Source: Thermoplasmata archaeon
GTDB lineage: Archaea; Thermoplasmatota; Thermoplasmata; Thermoplasmatales; Thermoplasmataceae
NCBI GenBank assembly: GCA_021845325.1
Contig: JAKBRR010000084.1
Span: 1 to 7,199 of the forward strand
Length of the DNA stretch: 7,199 nucleotides
Reading direction: 5' to 3'
Under the pieces are notes generated by a model that saw only the letters and a program-made list of their open reading frames with translations, did not search any database and had not been told where the DNA came from. Of this stretch, positions 6,542 to 7,199 are shown piece after piece; the stretch's first letter is position 1, and each line of letters begins with the position of its first letter. A program made the position numbers and the translations under genes.

Positions 6542-6633
6542 ATAACTAGCAAAAAAACCCTCTACCCATGGATTTTGACGAAAATGTTTTAGTATGTGGT
6601 TCATTTCCTAACCTTGTATAAGCTTTGACTTTG

Positions 6634-6650
6634 CTAAAGTATTTAATATA
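6634..6650 (+). promoter_or_regulatory. Archaeal-type BRE/TATA box for the CRISPR array
   Basis: CTAAAG (6634-6639, BRE-like) followed by TTTAATATA (6642-6650), a good fit to the archaeal TATA box. With the usual spacing of 22-27 nt from the box centre, transcription would start at about 6668-6673, just inside repeat 1. A weaker TATA-like block, TTGTATAAG at 6614-6622, could give a start near 6643, still in the leader. Confidence 0.5.
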
Positions 6651-6665
6651 CGGAGACTGTTTCTT

Positions 6666-7199
6666 GTCAGAAATTAACTCTATAAGAGATTGATACACAG
6701 TCGTAAAACTCGTTTCAGCTCCAGTGGCCGTGGTCAGAAATTAACTCTATAAGAGATTGATACGTTCCACGACGCTCTCTGACAATTTCGCCCGATATCG
6801 TCAGAAATTAACTCTATAAGAGATTGATACTACGCTTCTATTCTTCCCCATACGTCCATAGGGAGGGTCAGAAATTAACTCTATAAGAGATTGATACTGT
6901 TAAGGGGGGTCTTCTTTTCTTCGTGGATAACATGTCAGAAATTAACTCTATAAGAGATTGATACGAAGGCTGTTTCCATTGTTTAGTATGGAGTGATGAT
7001 AGTCAGAAATTAACTCTATAAGAGATTGATACTCAGTTGGTGTCAAATTCCACTATACCGTTAAGAGTGTCAGAAATTAACTCTATAAGAGATTGATACT
7101 AAGGAAAGACCTATCCATCTGGTCCCTGACGTGAGTCAGAAATTAACTCTATAAGAGATTGATACGTCGACAATTTCACCGGAAACCTAAAGGATTCTG
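6666..7199 (+). CRISPR. CRISPR array, eight identical 31-nt repeats, continues past the window
   Basis: Repeats start at 6666, 6733, 6800, 6867, 6934, 7002, 7069 and 7135. All eight are identical over 31 nt, from GTCAG to ATTGATAC. Seven complete spacers: 6697-6732, 6764-6799, 6831-6866, 6898-6933, 6965-7001, 7033-7068 and 7100-7134 (36, 36, 36, 36, 37, 36 and 35 nt). An eighth spacer starts at 7166 and is cut by the window edge after 34 nt. Repeat bases 13-23 (CTCTATAAGAG) form a 4-bp stem with a 3-nt loop, leaving exactly 8 nt, ATTGATAC, as the expected crRNA 5' tag after cleavage at the stem base. This resembles the common ATTGAAAC tag and sets the transcribed strand as +. With no degenerate repeat and the leader on the left, the leader-proximal end is in view and the trailer is not. 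Confidence 0.99.

Larger units (their letters stand above)
6494..6665 (+). promoter_or_regulatory. CRISPR leader between cas2 and the first repeat
   Basis: 172-nt A+T-rich non-coding stretch directly before repeat 1, on the side that repeat polarity predicts for the leader. It holds a 12-bp palindrome near cas2, two A+T-rich promoter-like blocks (about 6526-6541 and 6634-6650), and no credible gene. By family knowledge the leader drives array transcription and marks the integration end, so the spacers nearest 6666 should be the newest. Confidence 0.85.

Noticed and set aside
6568..6621. 17-codon ATG frame in the leader
   Set aside because: Very short, no ribosome site, and located in the CRISPR leader; no sign of a real peptide.

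Overview
The window is most of a subtype I-D CRISPR-Cas locus on the + strand: the 3' part of the large-subunit gene, two backbone genes, a helicase gene, the adaptation genes, a leader, and the first eight repeats of an array that runs off the right edge. The I-D call rests on four things: the Cas7 and Cas5 proteins look like Csc2 and Csc1; the Cas3 protein is a helicase without an HD nuclease domain; the upstream protein looks like the C-terminal part of Cas10d (Csc3); and Cas4-Cas1-Cas2 follow.

The DNA is A+T-rich. Genes are packed with overlaps or 1-base gaps, Shine-Dalgarno sites sit in front of several starts, and some starts are TTG. The leader has BRE/TATA-like promoter elements. This fits an archaeon (for example a euryarchaeon or methanogen-like lineage) better than a cyanobacterium, the other main home of I-D, but the sequence does not identify the organism.

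Layout: 2-1123 cas10d (5' end outside the window, with a possible internal start at 749 giving a Cas11d small subunit); 1155-2219 csc2/cas7; 2206-2886 csc1/cas5; 2887-4785 cas3'; about 4760-5272 cas4; about 5263-6237 cas1; 6239-6493 cas2; 6494-6665 leader; 6666-7199 array. The repeats are 31 nt and identical; complete spacers are 35-37 nt. The longest non-coding stretch before the array is the 172-nt leader. I see no genes on the - strand and no mobile elements or RNA genes.

Expected working: Cas1-Cas2 with Cas4 insert new spacers at the leader end. The array transcript is cut at the repeat hairpin, leaving an 8-nt ATTGATAC 5' tag. Csc2 copies, Csc1, Cas10d and probably Cas11d assemble on the crRNA, and Cas3' unwinds the DNA while an HD nuclease on the missing N-terminal part of Cas10d cuts it. 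No cas6 is visible, so the processing enzyme must be encoded upstream of the window or elsewhere. This is a known but less common subtype, not a wholly new system. The points most worth following are the possible internal Cas11d start, the missing cas6 with displaced cas3', the array promoter that would fire inside repeat 1, and the Cas4 motif I substitution.
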